This document shows, piece by piece, positions 44,493-53,385 of a stretch of 64,000 bases of DNA; within the stretch, counting starts at the first letter, position 1, and every line of letters starts with the position of its first letter. The stretch is from contig NZ_JARXYP010000002.1 in the NCBI RefSeq assembly GCF_029893805.1, positions 8,370,001-8,434,000 of the forward strand, in the 5' to 3' direction. The notes under the pieces were generated by a model. The model ran no database searches. It worked only from the letters and a program-made list of their open reading frames with translations, and was not told the origin of the DNA. Both the position numbers and the translations under genes were made by a program. The stretch comes from Streptomyces sp. SAI-135. GTDB taxonomy: Bacteria; Actinomycetota; Actinomycetes; Streptomycetales; Streptomycetaceae.

Positions 44493-44498
44493 CTTATA
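44493..44498 (-). promoter_or_regulatory. Candidate -10 box for tgmAB
   Basis: On the minus strand TATAAG stands about 90 bp before the tgmA start in an AT-rich stretch unusual for this DNA. A weak AATCAC lies upstream in the -35 zone. It is the only promoter-like sequence seen between tgmA and the DUF1232 gene. Confidence 0.35.
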
Positions 44499-44536
44499 CG
44501 AATCGAACGAGTGATTGGTTTCCTTACGCTGCGTAA

Positions 44537-44854
44537 TCACGGTCGGCGGGGCGTCTTACCTTCCCGCCCGTCGAGCCGCAGCATCGCTCGGTCGGCGGGG
44601 GAGCCGCGCAGGGTGCGCAGGGCGAGCAGCAGGACACCGATGTCGTCGAGATACACCGGATCCGGCACCAGATCGGTCGGCAGGACGAAATACAACAGGG
44701 CGCCCCAGAAGACCCACCGGGGCCCGGTGGGAAGTCCTGCCCGCCGCAGACCGCGCCGGGTGCGCACGAGACGTACCAGCAGCCCCACGGCCACCGCCAG
44801 CGCCAGCGCCGCGAGCACCGCGGCGGCGACGATCAGTGCTGTGGTCGAATCCAC
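44537..44854 (-). CDS. DUF1232 (YkvA-like) membrane protein
   Basis: 105 residues from a GTG with GAGGAGG upstream. One strong helix (TALIVAAAVLAALALAVAVG) is followed by the DUF1232 block LLYFVLPTDLVPDPVYLDDIGVL. These are small membrane proteins of unknown function. It points towards tgmA but is separated by 132 bp with its own candidate promoter in between, so it is probably independent. Confidence 0.75.
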   Translation of the reverse strand: MDSTTALIVAAAVLAALALAVAVGLLVRLVRTRRGLRRAGLPTGPRWVFWGALLYFVLPTDLVPDPVYLDDIGVLLLALRTLRGSPADRAMLRLDGREGKTPRRP

Positions 44855-45067
44855 GGCCCGGCCTCCTCCTCCGGGCACCGAACGGCCCGCTCCCTGACGG
44901 ATTCCCGCATCCGGTCCCCCTATGGCTCGCCGGGGGCCGCACTCACACCCGTGGCCCACCCGAGTGGCACGCCGTCGTGCACCCGCATACGAATGGGTCA
45001 TCTCGATGTCGCGGTCGCACGACGGGGGCGCCTGGGAGCGACCGCCACCCTTTGTCTGGAGCAGAGC

Positions 45068-46105
45068 ATGACCACCGGCCCGACAGCACCTCTCCCGAAC
45101 GAACCCGCCATACCGATGGACCGGTCGTACGGCGATCCCGTCGGCGACCTGGTGCGAGCCGCAGTGGCCGACCGTCCGCTGGAGGACGTCGTCCACCTCA
45201 TCACCCTGCTCGAACAGTCACCCCAGTACGCCCAGGCCACCGGCGCCGCCCTGCGCGCCGTGGGCGTGGACCGCTCCGTGGAGGACGTCACCCGGCTCGT
45301 CTCCCTGCTGACCCGGCCGCCACGGGACGCGGACAGCGCCGACGAGGCGATCCGGGCCGCCGCCGAGTCCCGTCCCGTCGAGGACGTGACCCGGTTGGTG
45401 GCCCTCCTGAGCCGCTCGGAACTGCGGCCCCACTGCGGGCAGGAGGCGGTGCGCGCGGCGGCGACCGGCAGGCCCGTCGAGGAACTCGTCGAGCTCATCG
45501 GGCGCCTGGCGACGCAGGAGCCCCCACCACCGCCGGCCGAGGCCCCGGCCCCGTACGACGAGCAGTGGCGGCCCGGAGCCGAGATGCCGGGCGCGTTCCC
45601 GGCCCCGCCGCCGCACCCGCCCGGGGCGGGCCGGATCCGAAGGGCACCGGCCTGGCCGGGCCGGATCGCCGCCCTGGCACTGCTGGTCTGCGGTGCCCTG
45701 TGCTTCCCGGCCCAGCGGTACGGCGCATCCGCGCAGGAGTACGGCATCGCGCTCGGGGTGTCGCTCGCGTGCGTCCTGCTCGCCCTGCTGACCCTGCGGC
45801 CCGTCCTGCCGGTCCTGGCCCTCGCGGTCGTGGTGCCGGCCGCGGTGGCCGCAGGCCAGGTGATCGCCGGACGGTTCGGCTCGGCCGGGCTCGCCCGGGC
45901 CCTGGAATCACCACCGGCGCCGGCCTGGCTGGTCGGGACGGCGGCCGTGTGCGCTTCGCTGGCCGCGCTGACCGCCCTCGTGGTGCATCTCGCGTCGGCA
46001 CCGTCCCCGGAACGCGTCCTGGCGGAACGGCGGACGGCGCAAGCCATTCGCGAGGCGGCCGACGCCCCGATGGCAGCGCAGCCGACGCACTCCCCGGGAG
46101 CCTGA
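45068..46105 (+). CDS. Membrane protein with four tandem helical repeats
   Basis: 345 residues. The cytosolic N-terminus holds four tandem units of about 34 residues, each with a DRPxEDVxxLxxLL core: DRPLEDVVHLITLLEQS, DRSVEDVTRLVSLLTRP, SRPVEDVTRLVALLSRS and GRPVEELVELIGRLATQ (residues about 35-150). A proline-rich linker follows, then four membrane helices and a short tail. The repeats suggest a protein-interaction platform tethered to the membrane. No known family is recognised. Confidence 0.65.
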   Translation: MTTGPTAPLPNEPAIPMDRSYGDPVGDLVRAAVADRPLEDVVHLITLLEQSPQYAQATGAALRAVGVDRSVEDVTRLVSLLTRPPRDADSADEAIRAAAESRPVEDVTRLVALLSRSELRPHCGQEAVRAAATGRPVEELVELIGRLATQEPPPPPAEAPAPYDEQWRPGAEMPGAFPAPPPHPPGAGRIRRAPAWPGRIAALALLVCGALCFPAQRYGASAQEYGIALGVSLACVLLALLTLRPVLPVLALAVVVPAAVAAGQVIAGRFGSAGLARALESPPAPAWLVGTAAVCASLAALTALVVHLASAPSPERVLAERRTAQAIREAADAPMAAQPTHSPGA

Positions 46106-46117
46106 GCCGCCGGGGAC

Positions 46118-48232
46118 CTACGAGCCGCCCCTCCGCCGGAGTCCGCCCAGCACGCGGTCCGGTGTGAGGGGCAGCTCGCGCAGGCGTACGCCCGTCGCGT
46201 GGAAGACGGCGTTGCCGATCGCCGCCGCCGTGCCCACGATGCCGATCTCGCCGATGCCCTTGCTGCCCATGGGGTTGAGGCGGGTGTCGTGCTCGTCGAT
46301 CCAGTGCGCCTCGATGTCGGGCACGTCGGCGTGCGTGGGCACGTGGTACGCGGCCAGGTCGGACTCGGCGAAGTCGCCGAAGGCGGGGTCCGTCGTGCTG
46401 CCCTCGGTCAGCGCCATGCCGAGCCCCATTGTCATGCCGCCGACGAACTGGGAGCGCGCGGTACGGGAGTTGAGGATGTGCCCGGCGGCATACACCCCGA
46501 GCAGCCGGCGGACCCGGGTCTCGCCGGTGACCGTGTCGACGGCGACCTCCGCGAAATGGGCGCCGAAGGCGTGCCGGGCGTAGGGGCTGTCGGCGTCCGC
46601 GTGCCCGGCCGTGTCGGCACGGACCTCGATCCCCTCCGCGGGCAGCGGGCCCCCGGCCGGACGTTCCGCGAGACGGGTGCACGCCTCGTGCACCGCCCAG
46701 CCCCAGGACGCGGTGCCCGACGAGCCGCCGGCCAGGGACGCGGCGGGCAGCTCGCTGCTGCCCACCTCGGTCCGCACCCGGGCCACGGGCACACCGAGCG
46801 CGTCCGCGGCGATCTGCGCGAGCACCGTCCGCGCGCCCGTGCCGATGTCGGTGGCGTTGATCCGTACCAGGAAGGTCCCGTCGGGCAGCGCCCGGGCCGT
46901 GGCCGTGGACGGCTGCACCATCACCGGGTACGTGGCGGCGGCCACCCCCGAGCCCACCAGCAGCGGGCCCTCGCGGCGCGAGCGCGGCCGTGGGTCGCGC
47001 TCGGACCAGTGGAAGCGGCGGGCGCCCTCGCGCAGGCACTCGACCAGGTGCCTGCTGCTGAAGGGCCTGCCGCTGTCGGGCTCGGTGTCCGGCTCGTTGA
47101 CGATCCGCAACTCCACCGGGTCCATGCCGAGTTCGCCGGCCAGCTCGTCCATGGCCGACTCCAGCGCGTACATGCCGGGCGCCTCGCCCGGGGCCCGCAT
47201 CCAGGACGGGCTGGGCACGTCGAGGGGCGCCACGCGGTGTGCCGTACGGGAGTCGGGGGCGGCGTACATCACCCGTGCGGGCACCGCGGCCTGCTCGACG
47301 AACTCCTTGATCCGTGACGTGTGGGTGGTGACCTCGTGGATGAGGGAGGTGAGCCGTCCGTCCGGGTGCGCCCCGAGGCGCAGGCGGTGCAGGGTGGGCG
47401 CGCGGTGTCCGACGACGCAGGGCAGGAAGCGGCGGGGGAGCGCCAGGGTGACCGGCCGTCCGGTGTGCCGGGCCGCCATCGCGGCGAGCACGACGTCCGG
47501 ACGGGGCGTGCCCTTGGACCCGAATCCACCGCCCACGTGCGCCGCCCGGACGGTGACGTGGTCCTCGGGGAGGCCGAAGAGGCCCGCCAGGACGGCGCGT
47601 ACGGCCGTGGAGCCCTGGGTGGAGGTGTGCACCGTCAGCCGGCCGTCGTGCCACTCGGCCGTCGTCGCGTGCGGTTCCATCGGGTGGTTGTGCAGTGGCG
47701 GCACCCGGTAGTCGGCGTCGATCCGGACCTGGGCGGACGCGAACGCGCCGTCGGGGTCGCCGTGTTCGCGGGTCCCCGGGTGTCCGCCGTTGGCCTCCTC
47801 GGGCGCGTAGGCGTCCGGGTGCGCGGCACTGAGGGTGACGTCGTGGTCCTCGACGGCGTAGTCGACGTGGACGGCGGCGGCTCCGGCGCGGGCGGCCTCC
47901 GGGGTCTCGCTCACCACCAGCGCGACGAACCAACCGCGGTGCGGGACCCGGGAGTCGCGCAGGACGGCGAGCGTGGGGTCGTCCGGCTCGGACAGCCTCG
48001 GCGCGTTGTCGTGGGTGAGCACGGCCAGGACTCCCGGCACGTCCAGGGCGGCCGCGGTGTCGATGCCGGTGACCCGGCCGCGGGCCACGGAGGCGGGCAC
48101 GGGCCAGGCGTGCGCGCGGCCGGGACGGGGCTGTTCGGCCGCGTAGCGGGCGGTGCCGGTGACCTTCTCCCGGCCCTCGCGGCGCTCGACGGGAGAGCCC
48201 AGGGCGGTTGCGGCCCCGGTGGTGGCGTCCAT
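46118..48232 (-). CDS. Molybdenum-binding large subunit, xanthine/aldehyde oxidoreductase family
   Basis: 704 residues. It begins with SPVERREGREKVTGTARYAAE, the N-terminal motif of the family. VGGGFGSKGTPRP, APGEAPGMYALESAMDELA and SLAGGSSGTASWGWA contact the pterin cofactor. NPMGSKGIGEIGIVGTAAAI carries the catalytic glutamate (GxGE). It hydroxylates an aldehyde or heterocycle using water, passing electrons to the FAD and iron-sulfur subunits encoded just upstream. Overall length and motifs are close to the YagR/PaoC aldehyde oxidoreductase subunit. No signal peptide is apparent, so it is probably cytosolic. Confidence 0.9.
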   Translation of the reverse strand: MDATTGAATALGSPVERREGREKVTGTARYAAEQPRPGRAHAWPVPASVARGRVTGIDTAAALDVPGVLAVLTHDNAPRLSEPDDPTLAVLRDSRVPHRGWFVALVVSETPEAARAGAAAVHVDYAVEDHDVTLSAAHPDAYAPEEANGGHPGTREHGDPDGAFASAQVRIDADYRVPPLHNHPMEPHATTAEWHDGRLTVHTSTQGSTAVRAVLAGLFGLPEDHVTVRAAHVGGGFGSKGTPRPDVVLAAMAARHTGRPVTLALPRRFLPCVVGHRAPTLHRLRLGAHPDGRLTSLIHEVTTHTSRIKEFVEQAAVPARVMYAAPDSRTAHRVAPLDVPSPSWMRAPGEAPGMYALESAMDELAGELGMDPVELRIVNEPDTEPDSGRPFSSRHLVECLREGARRFHWSERDPRPRSRREGPLLVGSGVAAATYPVMVQPSTATARALPDGTFLVRINATDIGTGARTVLAQIAADALGVPVARVRTEVGSSELPAASLAGGSSGTASWGWAVHEACTRLAERPAGGPLPAEGIEVRADTAGHADADSPYARHAFGAHFAEVAVDTVTGETRVRRLLGVYAAGHILNSRTARSQFVGGMTMGLGMALTEGSTTDPAFGDFAESDLAAYHVPTHADVPDIEAHWIDEHDTRLNPMGSKGIGEIGIVGTAAAIGNAVFHATGVRLRELPLTPDRVLGGLRRRGGS

Positions 48233-48241
48233 GCGTCCTCC

Positions 48242-49234
48242 TCAGGTCCTGGCGGCCGCGGTCAGCCGCGTCAGGACGTCCAGGGCGAGCGAGCGCGCGA
48301 GGGGCAGTTTGTAGGCGTTGTCCCGCAGCGGCTCGGCGGCGGAGAGTTCCAGGTCGACCGCGTGCTCGAAGGCCGCCGTGGTGGGCGCGGCGCCCACCAG
48401 TGCCTCCTCGGCGCGGCGGGCCCGCCACGGCCGGTGGGCCAGCGCGCCGAAGGCGATCCCGGCATGGTCGACGACCCCGTCCGTCACCCGCACCACGACG
48501 GCCACGGAAGCGAGGGCGAAGGCGTACGACGCCCGGTCCCTGGCCTTGCGGTAGGCGGACGGCAGCCCGGCCGGGGCCACCGGCAGCAGCACTCCGGTGA
48601 TGAGCTCGCCCGGGAGGATCTCGGTGTCCCGCTCGGGGTGTTCCCCCGGCAGGCGGTGGAAGTCGGCCACGGGGACGCTCCGGGCGCCCTCGGTGCCGTA
48701 CAGCTCGACGCGGGCGTCCAGCGCGGCGAGCGCGACCGCCATGTCCGAGGGGTGGGTGGCGATGCAGTGCGGGGAGTGCCCGAGGACCGCGTGGTCCCGG
48801 TGCACGCCCTCCCGCGCGCCGCAACCGCTGCCCGGCGCCCGCTTGTTGCACGGTTTGGAGACGTCCTGGAAGTAGGGGCAGCGGGTGCGCTGGAGCAGGT
48901 TGCCGCCCGTGGTGGCCGCGTTGCGCAGCTGGCCCGAGGCGCCCGCGAGCAGGGCCTGGGAGAGGACCGGGTGGCGGGTGCGGACGAGCGGGTGGGCCGC
49001 CATGTCGCTGTTGCGGACCATGGCGCCGACGCGCAGCGAGCCGTCCGGGAGTTCCTGGACCTCGTCCAGGGGCAGCCGGCTGACGTCGACGAGCACGTCG
49101 GGCTGTTCGACGCCGAGCTTCATCAGGTCGACGAGGTTGGTGCCGCCGCCGAGGTAGCGGGCGCCGGGGTGAGCGGCGTAGAGCTCCGCCGCCTCCTCGG
49201 CGCTGGTGGCCCGTACGTAGTCGAAGGTCTTCAC
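48242..49234 (-). CDS. FAD-binding subunit with extra Cys-rich loop, PaoB-like
   Basis: 330 residues. GARYLGGGTNLVDLMKLG binds the FAD pyrophosphate and NAATTGGNLLQRTRCPYFQD binds the isoalloxazine side. An insertion with CPYFQDVSKPCNKRAPGSGC, then a later H-C (SPHCIATHPSD), matches the [4Fe-4S] site of PaoB/YagS-type aldehyde oxidoreductases. Ordinary xanthine dehydrogenase M subunits lack it. The GTG start overlaps the stop of the small-subunit gene (GTGA), so the subunits are translated together. It carries electrons from the molybdenum centre to an acceptor. Confidence 0.88.
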   Translation of the reverse strand: MKTFDYVRATSAEEAAELYAAHPGARYLGGGTNLVDLMKLGVEQPDVLVDVSRLPLDEVQELPDGSLRVGAMVRNSDMAAHPLVRTRHPVLSQALLAGASGQLRNAATTGGNLLQRTRCPYFQDVSKPCNKRAPGSGCGAREGVHRDHAVLGHSPHCIATHPSDMAVALAALDARVELYGTEGARSVPVADFHRLPGEHPERDTEILPGELITGVLLPVAPAGLPSAYRKARDRASYAFALASVAVVVRVTDGVVDHAGIAFGALAHRPWRARRAEEALVGAAPTTAAFEHAVDLELSAAEPLRDNAYKLPLARSLALDVLTRLTAAART

Positions 49235-49785
49235 CGGATCACGTCCTCGACCGCATCGACGATGCGGGGATAGGCGCCGCAGCGGCACAGGTTGCCGCTG
49301 AGCCGCTCGCGGATCTCGTCCCGGTCCAGCGGCACCGGACGGCCGGGTTCGGGACCGTCGGCGGAGGGGTCGCCGGTGACGTGCGAGGGGTGGCCCGCCG
49401 CGGCCTCGTCGAGCATGCCGAGCGCCGAGCAGAGCTGGCCGGGGGTGCAGTAACCGCACTGGAAGGCGTCGCGGTCCAGGAAGGCCCGCTGCAGGGGGTG
49501 CAGTTCGTCGCCCTCGCCGCCGAGACCCTCGACGGTGCGGACCTCGCTGCCGTCCAGGGCGACCGCGAGCAGCAGGCAGCTGTTGACGCGGCGCCCGTCC
49601 ACCAGGACCGTGCAGGCCCCGCACTGCCCGTGGTCGCAGCCCTTCCGGGCACCGCACAGGTCCAGGTCCTCGCGCAGGACGTCGAGCAGGACGCGCCGGT
49701 GGTCGACGAGGAGGGTGCGGGGTTCGCCGTTGACCGTGAGTTTCGTCTCCGAGCAGGTGGCGCTGTCGCTGTTCTCGCCGCTCAT
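49231..49785 (-). CDS. [2Fe-2S] small subunit, PaoA-like
   Basis: 184 residues. The plant-type ferredoxin cluster is CGARKGCDHGQCGACTV with the last ligand in RVNSCLLL. The second [2Fe-2S] cluster is FQCGYCTPGQ and LCRCGAYPRI. Together these are the two standard clusters of the family. No signal peptide, although E. coli PaoA is Tat-exported, so this complex is probably cytosolic. The ATG has GGAAGG nine bases before it. First gene of a three-gene unit. Confidence 0.92.
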   Translation of the reverse strand: MSGENSDSATCSETKLTVNGEPRTLLVDHRRVLLDVLREDLDLCGARKGCDHGQCGACTVLVDGRRVNSCLLLAVALDGSEVRTVEGLGGEGDELHPLQRAFLDRDAFQCGYCTPGQLCSALGMLDEAAAGHPSHVTGDPSADGPEPGRPVPLDRDEIRERLSGNLCRCGAYPRIVDAVEDVIR

Positions 49786-49893
49786 GACGGTGACCTTCCG
49801 GACGGACCGAAGTGCTGTCCCCACCGCGTATCCACAGCGGGCCCTGCGACACCTCCCGTCACGCCGCGACTGAGCCCCGCCTAGGCTGGCGCC

Positions 49894-50553
49894 ATGGACA
49901 CCGACGTGCTGCGCGCCGCCTACGGGGCCTTCGCGGCCGTCGTACGCCCCCTCGGCGACGAGGAGTCCTGGCTGCCCACCGGCTGCGCGGGCTGGGCGGT
50001 GCGCGACCTGGTCTTCCACTGCGCCGGGGACGCCCAGCGGACCCTGGTCGCCCTGCACACGCCCGCGGCCGGGCCGGCCGACCGGGACGCGGTGACCTAC
50101 TGGCGGGACTGGGCGCCGGACCCGGTCGGCGCCGCGCACGGCCGGCGCTGGAACCGGGTGAGCGCCAGCATGTTCCTCGACTTCGGCCGGCTGCGCGAGC
50201 TGTACCTGGAGACCGCCGCGGCCACCGTGAACGCCGCCGCGGACGCCCGGCCGGACCTGCGGGTCTCCACCCAGGGACATGTGCTGACCGCCGGCGACCT
50301 CGTGCTCACCCTCGCCGTCGAGGCGACAATCCACCACCTCGACCTCGTCACCGACCTGCCGGGGGCCGCCGGACCGTCCCCGGCGGGCCTGGCCGCGGTG
50401 CGGGCCACCCTGGACGGTCTCCTCGGCCGGCCCGTGCCGCTCGACTGGAGCGACGAGCACTACGCCCGCGCCGCCACCGGACGCACACCGCTGACGGACG
50501 CCGAACGCCTCGCCCTCGGCGCGGACGCGGACCGCTTCCCGCTCTTCAGCTGA
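49894..50553 (+). CDS. Mycothiol-dependent maleylpyruvate-isomerase-like (DinB fold) protein
   Basis: 219 residues. LPTGCAGWAVRDLVFHCAGDAQR is the N-terminal block of the family, with a metal-type histidine, and VEATIHHLDLVTDLP carries the HH ligands. The four-helix DinB/MDMPI fold is metal-dependent and often mycothiol-linked. The reaction here is unknown. Its last 8 bp overlap the convergent gene. Confidence 0.75.
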   Translation: MDTDVLRAAYGAFAAVVRPLGDEESWLPTGCAGWAVRDLVFHCAGDAQRTLVALHTPAAGPADRDAVTYWRDWAPDPVGAAHGRRWNRVSASMFLDFGRLRELYLETAAATVNAAADARPDLRVSTQGHVLTAGDLVLTLAVEATIHHLDLVTDLPGAAGPSPAGLAAVRATLDGLLGRPVPLDWSDEHYARAATGRTPLTDAERLALGADADRFPLFS

Positions 50554-51259
50554 TCTGCCGGTCCTGGTCCTCGTCGCGGGCCGCGGGCCGCAGCCCGTCC
50601 TTCCAGCGACCGAACGTCTTCGTCAACTGCTGCAAGGGCGAGGTGGTCTCCGGGTCCGTCCGGGGCTGCGGCGCCGGGGCGTTCTCGCGGTAGATCGCCA
50701 GCGCCTCGTTGGCCCGCTCGGCTGCCTCCCGGTACAGGTCCCGGGACTTCGTCATGGCCTCCAGCGCCTCGGCGTACATGGTCACGAGCGCGCGCTCGCG
50801 TTCGAGTTCCTCCTGAAGCGTCAGGAGCTGCCACTGCTCCCGCAGCGCGGTCACGGCCGCCTCCCCGCCCTCGGGCAGCGGCTTGGGCATCGCGGCGTAG
50901 CGCGTCACCGTCGCGATCAGCTCGGTGGGTTCCGAGCCGTCGAGGAACACACTGCGAACGGAGAAGTCCCGGCCGTCGTAGCCGGGCGGCACCGGCGTCC
51001 CGGGCAGCACCACGGCACCGCCGCGCGGCACCTCGACGCCGAACTCCTTCACGGCCCAGTTCAGGACGCGCAGCTGGTGCGGCTGCGCCCGGTGCTCGAC
51101 CACCCGGTGGCGCAGGCTCGGCGGCAGCATGTCCGCCAGCGGGCGGCGGCCGCGCTGGTCGGTGGTCATGGCCTCGTGGACGACGACATGGACCGCCCAG
51201 CTGCCCCGCACGGCCTGCCGGAGCACCCGCCGTACGTCCTTGTCCTCCTCGGGCAGCAC
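50546..51259 (-). pseudogene. 3' part of an apparently frameshifted hypothetical gene
   Basis: 237 residues if started at GTG 51259. The protein ends in a long charged coiled coil (LREQWQLLTLQEELERERAL and onward) and a short basic tail. Reading the same frame upstream gives GDVFWDRDAATGLRLRDLS without a stop, which runs naturally from the end of the frame at 51294-51662. The two parts therefore look like one protein of about 360 residues split by a single extra base. It may be a true frameshift, a programmed slip or a sequence error. Function unknown. Confidence 0.5.
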
Positions 51260-51293
51260 GCTCAGGTCCCTGAGCCGCAGCCCCGTGGCGGCG

Positions 51294-51662
51294 TCACGGT
51301 CCCAGAAGACGTCGCCCGCTGTCCGGCCAGAACATGGTCGCGGGCGACGGCCAGCGCAGATCCCACGGCTGTTCCGCCTCGGCCGCCAGCACCCACTCCT
51401 GTCCGCCGCTCGCCACGGGGGAGAGCGAGAGCCGGGCCCGGACGGTCACCTCGTCGGCCACCCGCCAGCGGGCCTCGAAGATCCGCTCCGGGGCGTCCCC
51501 GGTCTCGGACGTCGGCTCCTGGAAGTCGTCGAGGGTCGCGCTCTCCTTCAGTCGCTCCAGGTTTCCGCGCAGGACGTCGGCCGCGTCGGATCCGAGATGG
51601 CGGCCGCGGGCCAGCCAGACGGTGGAGGGTGCCGTGGGGTCTGCCGTGGGAGTGCTTGACAT
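51294..51662 (-). pseudogene. 5' part of the same frameshifted hypothetical gene
   Basis: 122 residues from ATG 51662 to a stop at 51294. It ends WPSPATMFWPDSGRRLLGP. Removing one G from the GGG at about 51315-51317 (minus strand) would join FWPDSG to DVFWDRD in the downstream frame and remove the stop. The first part is a soluble domain (VWLARGRHLGSDAADVLR, EARWRVADEVTVRARLSLS). No family was recognised. Confidence 0.5.
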
Positions 51663-51888
51663 GGGTCCATCTGTGGGAGGGGGTGGTGCGTGCCAGGGCC
51701 AAGTATCGTCGCCGCCGACCCGTACGGACCAGGCGGGTCCGGCAGGCGGACACGCCCGGCACACGGTGCCGGGCGAACGGGGCGCTCCTCATGATCTGCC
51801 CCGCGCACACGGGGCGCACACGCCGCGCACAGAGCAACGACGGTTCACTCGTGCCCTGTTCACGCCCCGGCACGCCAAAATGACCTCT
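51663..51888. other. Intergenic region, left part
   Basis: The start of a 338-bp gap between the frameshifted gene and the PadR gene. It holds GC-rich sequence with no convincing ORF, promoter or palindrome. The right half of the gap contains the hairpin and operator listed separately. Confidence 0.5.
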
Positions 51889-51933
51889 CGAACAGGGCCC
51901 GCCCACCATCCGCATTGGGGCGGGCCCTGTTCG
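51889..51933. terminator. Perfect 16-bp stem-loop
   Basis: CGAACAGGGCCCGCCC (51889-51904) pairs exactly with GGGCGGGCCCTGTTCG (51918-51933) across 13 bases. It is the strongest hairpin seen in the window. It lies 36 bp before the PadR operator and could insulate the PadR gene. No T-run follows. Confidence 0.55.
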
Positions 51934-51969
51934 CGGTCCCGACCCCGCGCACCGGCGATTCGGCTGGCT

Positions 51970-51994
51970 GAATATATCGGGAGCCGATATATTC
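51970..51994. promoter_or_regulatory. PadR autoregulatory operator
   Basis: GAATATATCGG (51970-51980) and CCGATATATTC (51984-51994) are perfect inverted arms around GAG. The site ends 6 bp before the PadR start and is far more AT-rich than its surroundings. PadR-family repressors bind ATAT-rich palindromes of this form over their own promoters. The gene may be leaderless or have a very short leader. Confidence 0.85.
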
Positions 51995-52000
51995 GTGTTC

Positions 52001-52384
52001 ATGGCACCGAGGAACATGACACAGGCGGCGTTCTTCGTACTGACCGCCCTCGCCGACCAGCCGCGGCACGGCTACGGCATCCTGCGCGAGGTCGAGGAAC
52101 TCTCCGAGGGGGCCGTGCAGATGCGCGTCGGCACCCTCTACGGCGTGCTGGACCGGCTCACCGCCGATGCGCTGATCGTGCTGGACCACGAGGAGGTGCA
52201 GCAGGGCAGGCTCCGGCGCTACTACCGCCTCACCGACGAGGGGACGGCGGCCCTGGCCGCCGAGGCGGAGCGGCTGGCCGCCGGCGCGAGCGCCGCGAAG
52301 AAGCGGATCGCCGAGGGACGTCGCGGCCCCGCAATCACCGACGCGCCCGCCACCGGGCCCGGACTCGCCGGAGGTCTGGCATGA
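52001..52384 (+). CDS. PadR-family transcriptional regulator
   Basis: 127 residues. MTQAAFFVLTALADQPRHGYGI and GTLYGVLDRLTADALIVLDHEE are the winged helix and its recognition helix, and RLRRYYRLTDEGTAALAAEAE the wing and dimer helix. It most likely represses itself and the next gene, with relief by an unknown ligand. The ATG at 52001 follows the operator directly. ATG 52016 is an alternative with GAGGAA before it. The stop overlaps the next ATG (ATGA). Confidence 0.9.
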   Translation: MAPRNMTQAAFFVLTALADQPRHGYGILREVEELSEGAVQMRVGTLYGVLDRLTADALIVLDHEEVQQGRLRRYYRLTDEGTAALAAEAERLAAGASAAKKRIAEGRRGPAITDAPATGPGLAGGLA

Positions 52385-53385
52385 CGACGCTGCTCGAAAC
52401 CCGTTACCGCGCCGTCCTGCGCCTGCTGCCCGCCTACTACCGGCGCGAGCGCGAGGAGGAGATGGTCGAGACCTACCTCTGGGACGTCGACCCGGAGACC
52501 CAGGAGCAGAGCCGGCCCACCCTCGGGGAGGTCGCGAGCATCGTCGCGCTGGCCGTGCGCAGCAGGCTCGGCGCACCCGCCGCACCCCGCCGGTACGCCG
52601 TGCTCGGCTCGGCCGTCCGCCTCTTCGCGCTCTTCGCCGTCCTGCTCCAGGCGGCCTCCGCCGTGGTCGACCGGGTCCTCGAGCTGACCTGGGCGTCCAC
52701 CCGCGGCGGACGCCAGTGGGACATGTTCACGGACGGTTTCGCCGGCCACGGAGCGTGGGCCGGTGCGGGCGCGGTCGTCCAGTGGTTCCTCCCGCTGCTG
52801 TGGACGGTCGCCTACTTCGCCCTCCTGCGCGACCACCGTCGCCTCGCCCAGGTGTCCTCGCTCGCCGCGGCCGTGCCGACGCTCTGGCCGCTGGCAGATC
52901 TGTGGGCCCGCGCCTTCGCCCCCTCGGACTCCGCCTACGTCCTCGCGGCCGCCGTGCTGGCCTGGGCGTCGGCGCTGGCTCTGTGCGCGGCCCACCACCG
53001 CGACGCGCCCCCGGCGGTTCTCCCCGCGGGCGCGCCCGGCCTGGTCTTCGCCGCCTGCTGTGTGCTGATGGGCGGCTCCGTCGTGGCACTGCCCGGCGGG
53101 GTCGACACCGTCTGGGCACTGGTCACGTGCTACCTCGTGGCGGCCCTCGCCTGGCTCCTGTACCGCGTGCGGGGCGAGGGCCGCGTCCCCGCGGGAGAGG
53201 CCGCTGCCCTGGCGGCCCTCGGGCTGCTGCTCCTGGTGGTCAGGATCACCGCGGTCTACCCGTGGCTCGACGTCCTGCCCGGGGCACTGCGCGTGGGTGT
53301 CCTGACCCAGGCGGCGGCCCTGGTCGCACTGACCGCCGCGCTGGCCGTCGTGAGCGGACGCGCCCTGGTCAGCCGTGGTACGTGA
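52381..53385 (+). CDS. Multi-pass membrane protein of a PadR module
   Basis: 334 residues. The cytosolic N-terminus (RLLPAYYRREREEEMVETYL) is the block that often starts membrane proteins paired with PadR regulators. About eight membrane helices follow. It is translationally coupled to the PadR gene and should share its control. It might be a transporter or a membrane stress sensor. No reaction is recognised. Its last 17 bp overlap the lamin-tail gene on the other strand. Confidence 0.7.
   Translation: MTTLLETRYRAVLRLLPAYYRREREEEMVETYLWDVDPETQEQSRPTLGEVASIVALAVRSRLGAPAAPRRYAVLGSAVRLFALFAVLLQAASAVVDRVLELTWASTRGGRQWDMFTDGFAGHGAWAGAGAVVQWFLPLLWTVAYFALLRDHRRLAQVSSLAAAVPTLWPLADLWARAFAPSDSAYVLAAAVLAWASALALCAAHHRDAPPAVLPAGAPGLVFAACCVLMGGSVVALPGGVDTVWALVTCYLVAALAWLLYRVRGEGRVPAGEAAALAALGLLLLVVRITAVYPWLDVLPGALRVGVLTQAAALVALTAALAVVSGRALVSRGT

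Noticed and set aside
45495..48851. A 1118-codon frame overlapping the molybdenum subunit on the same strand.
   Set aside because: Arginine-rich shadow of the correct frame, which has all cofactor motifs.
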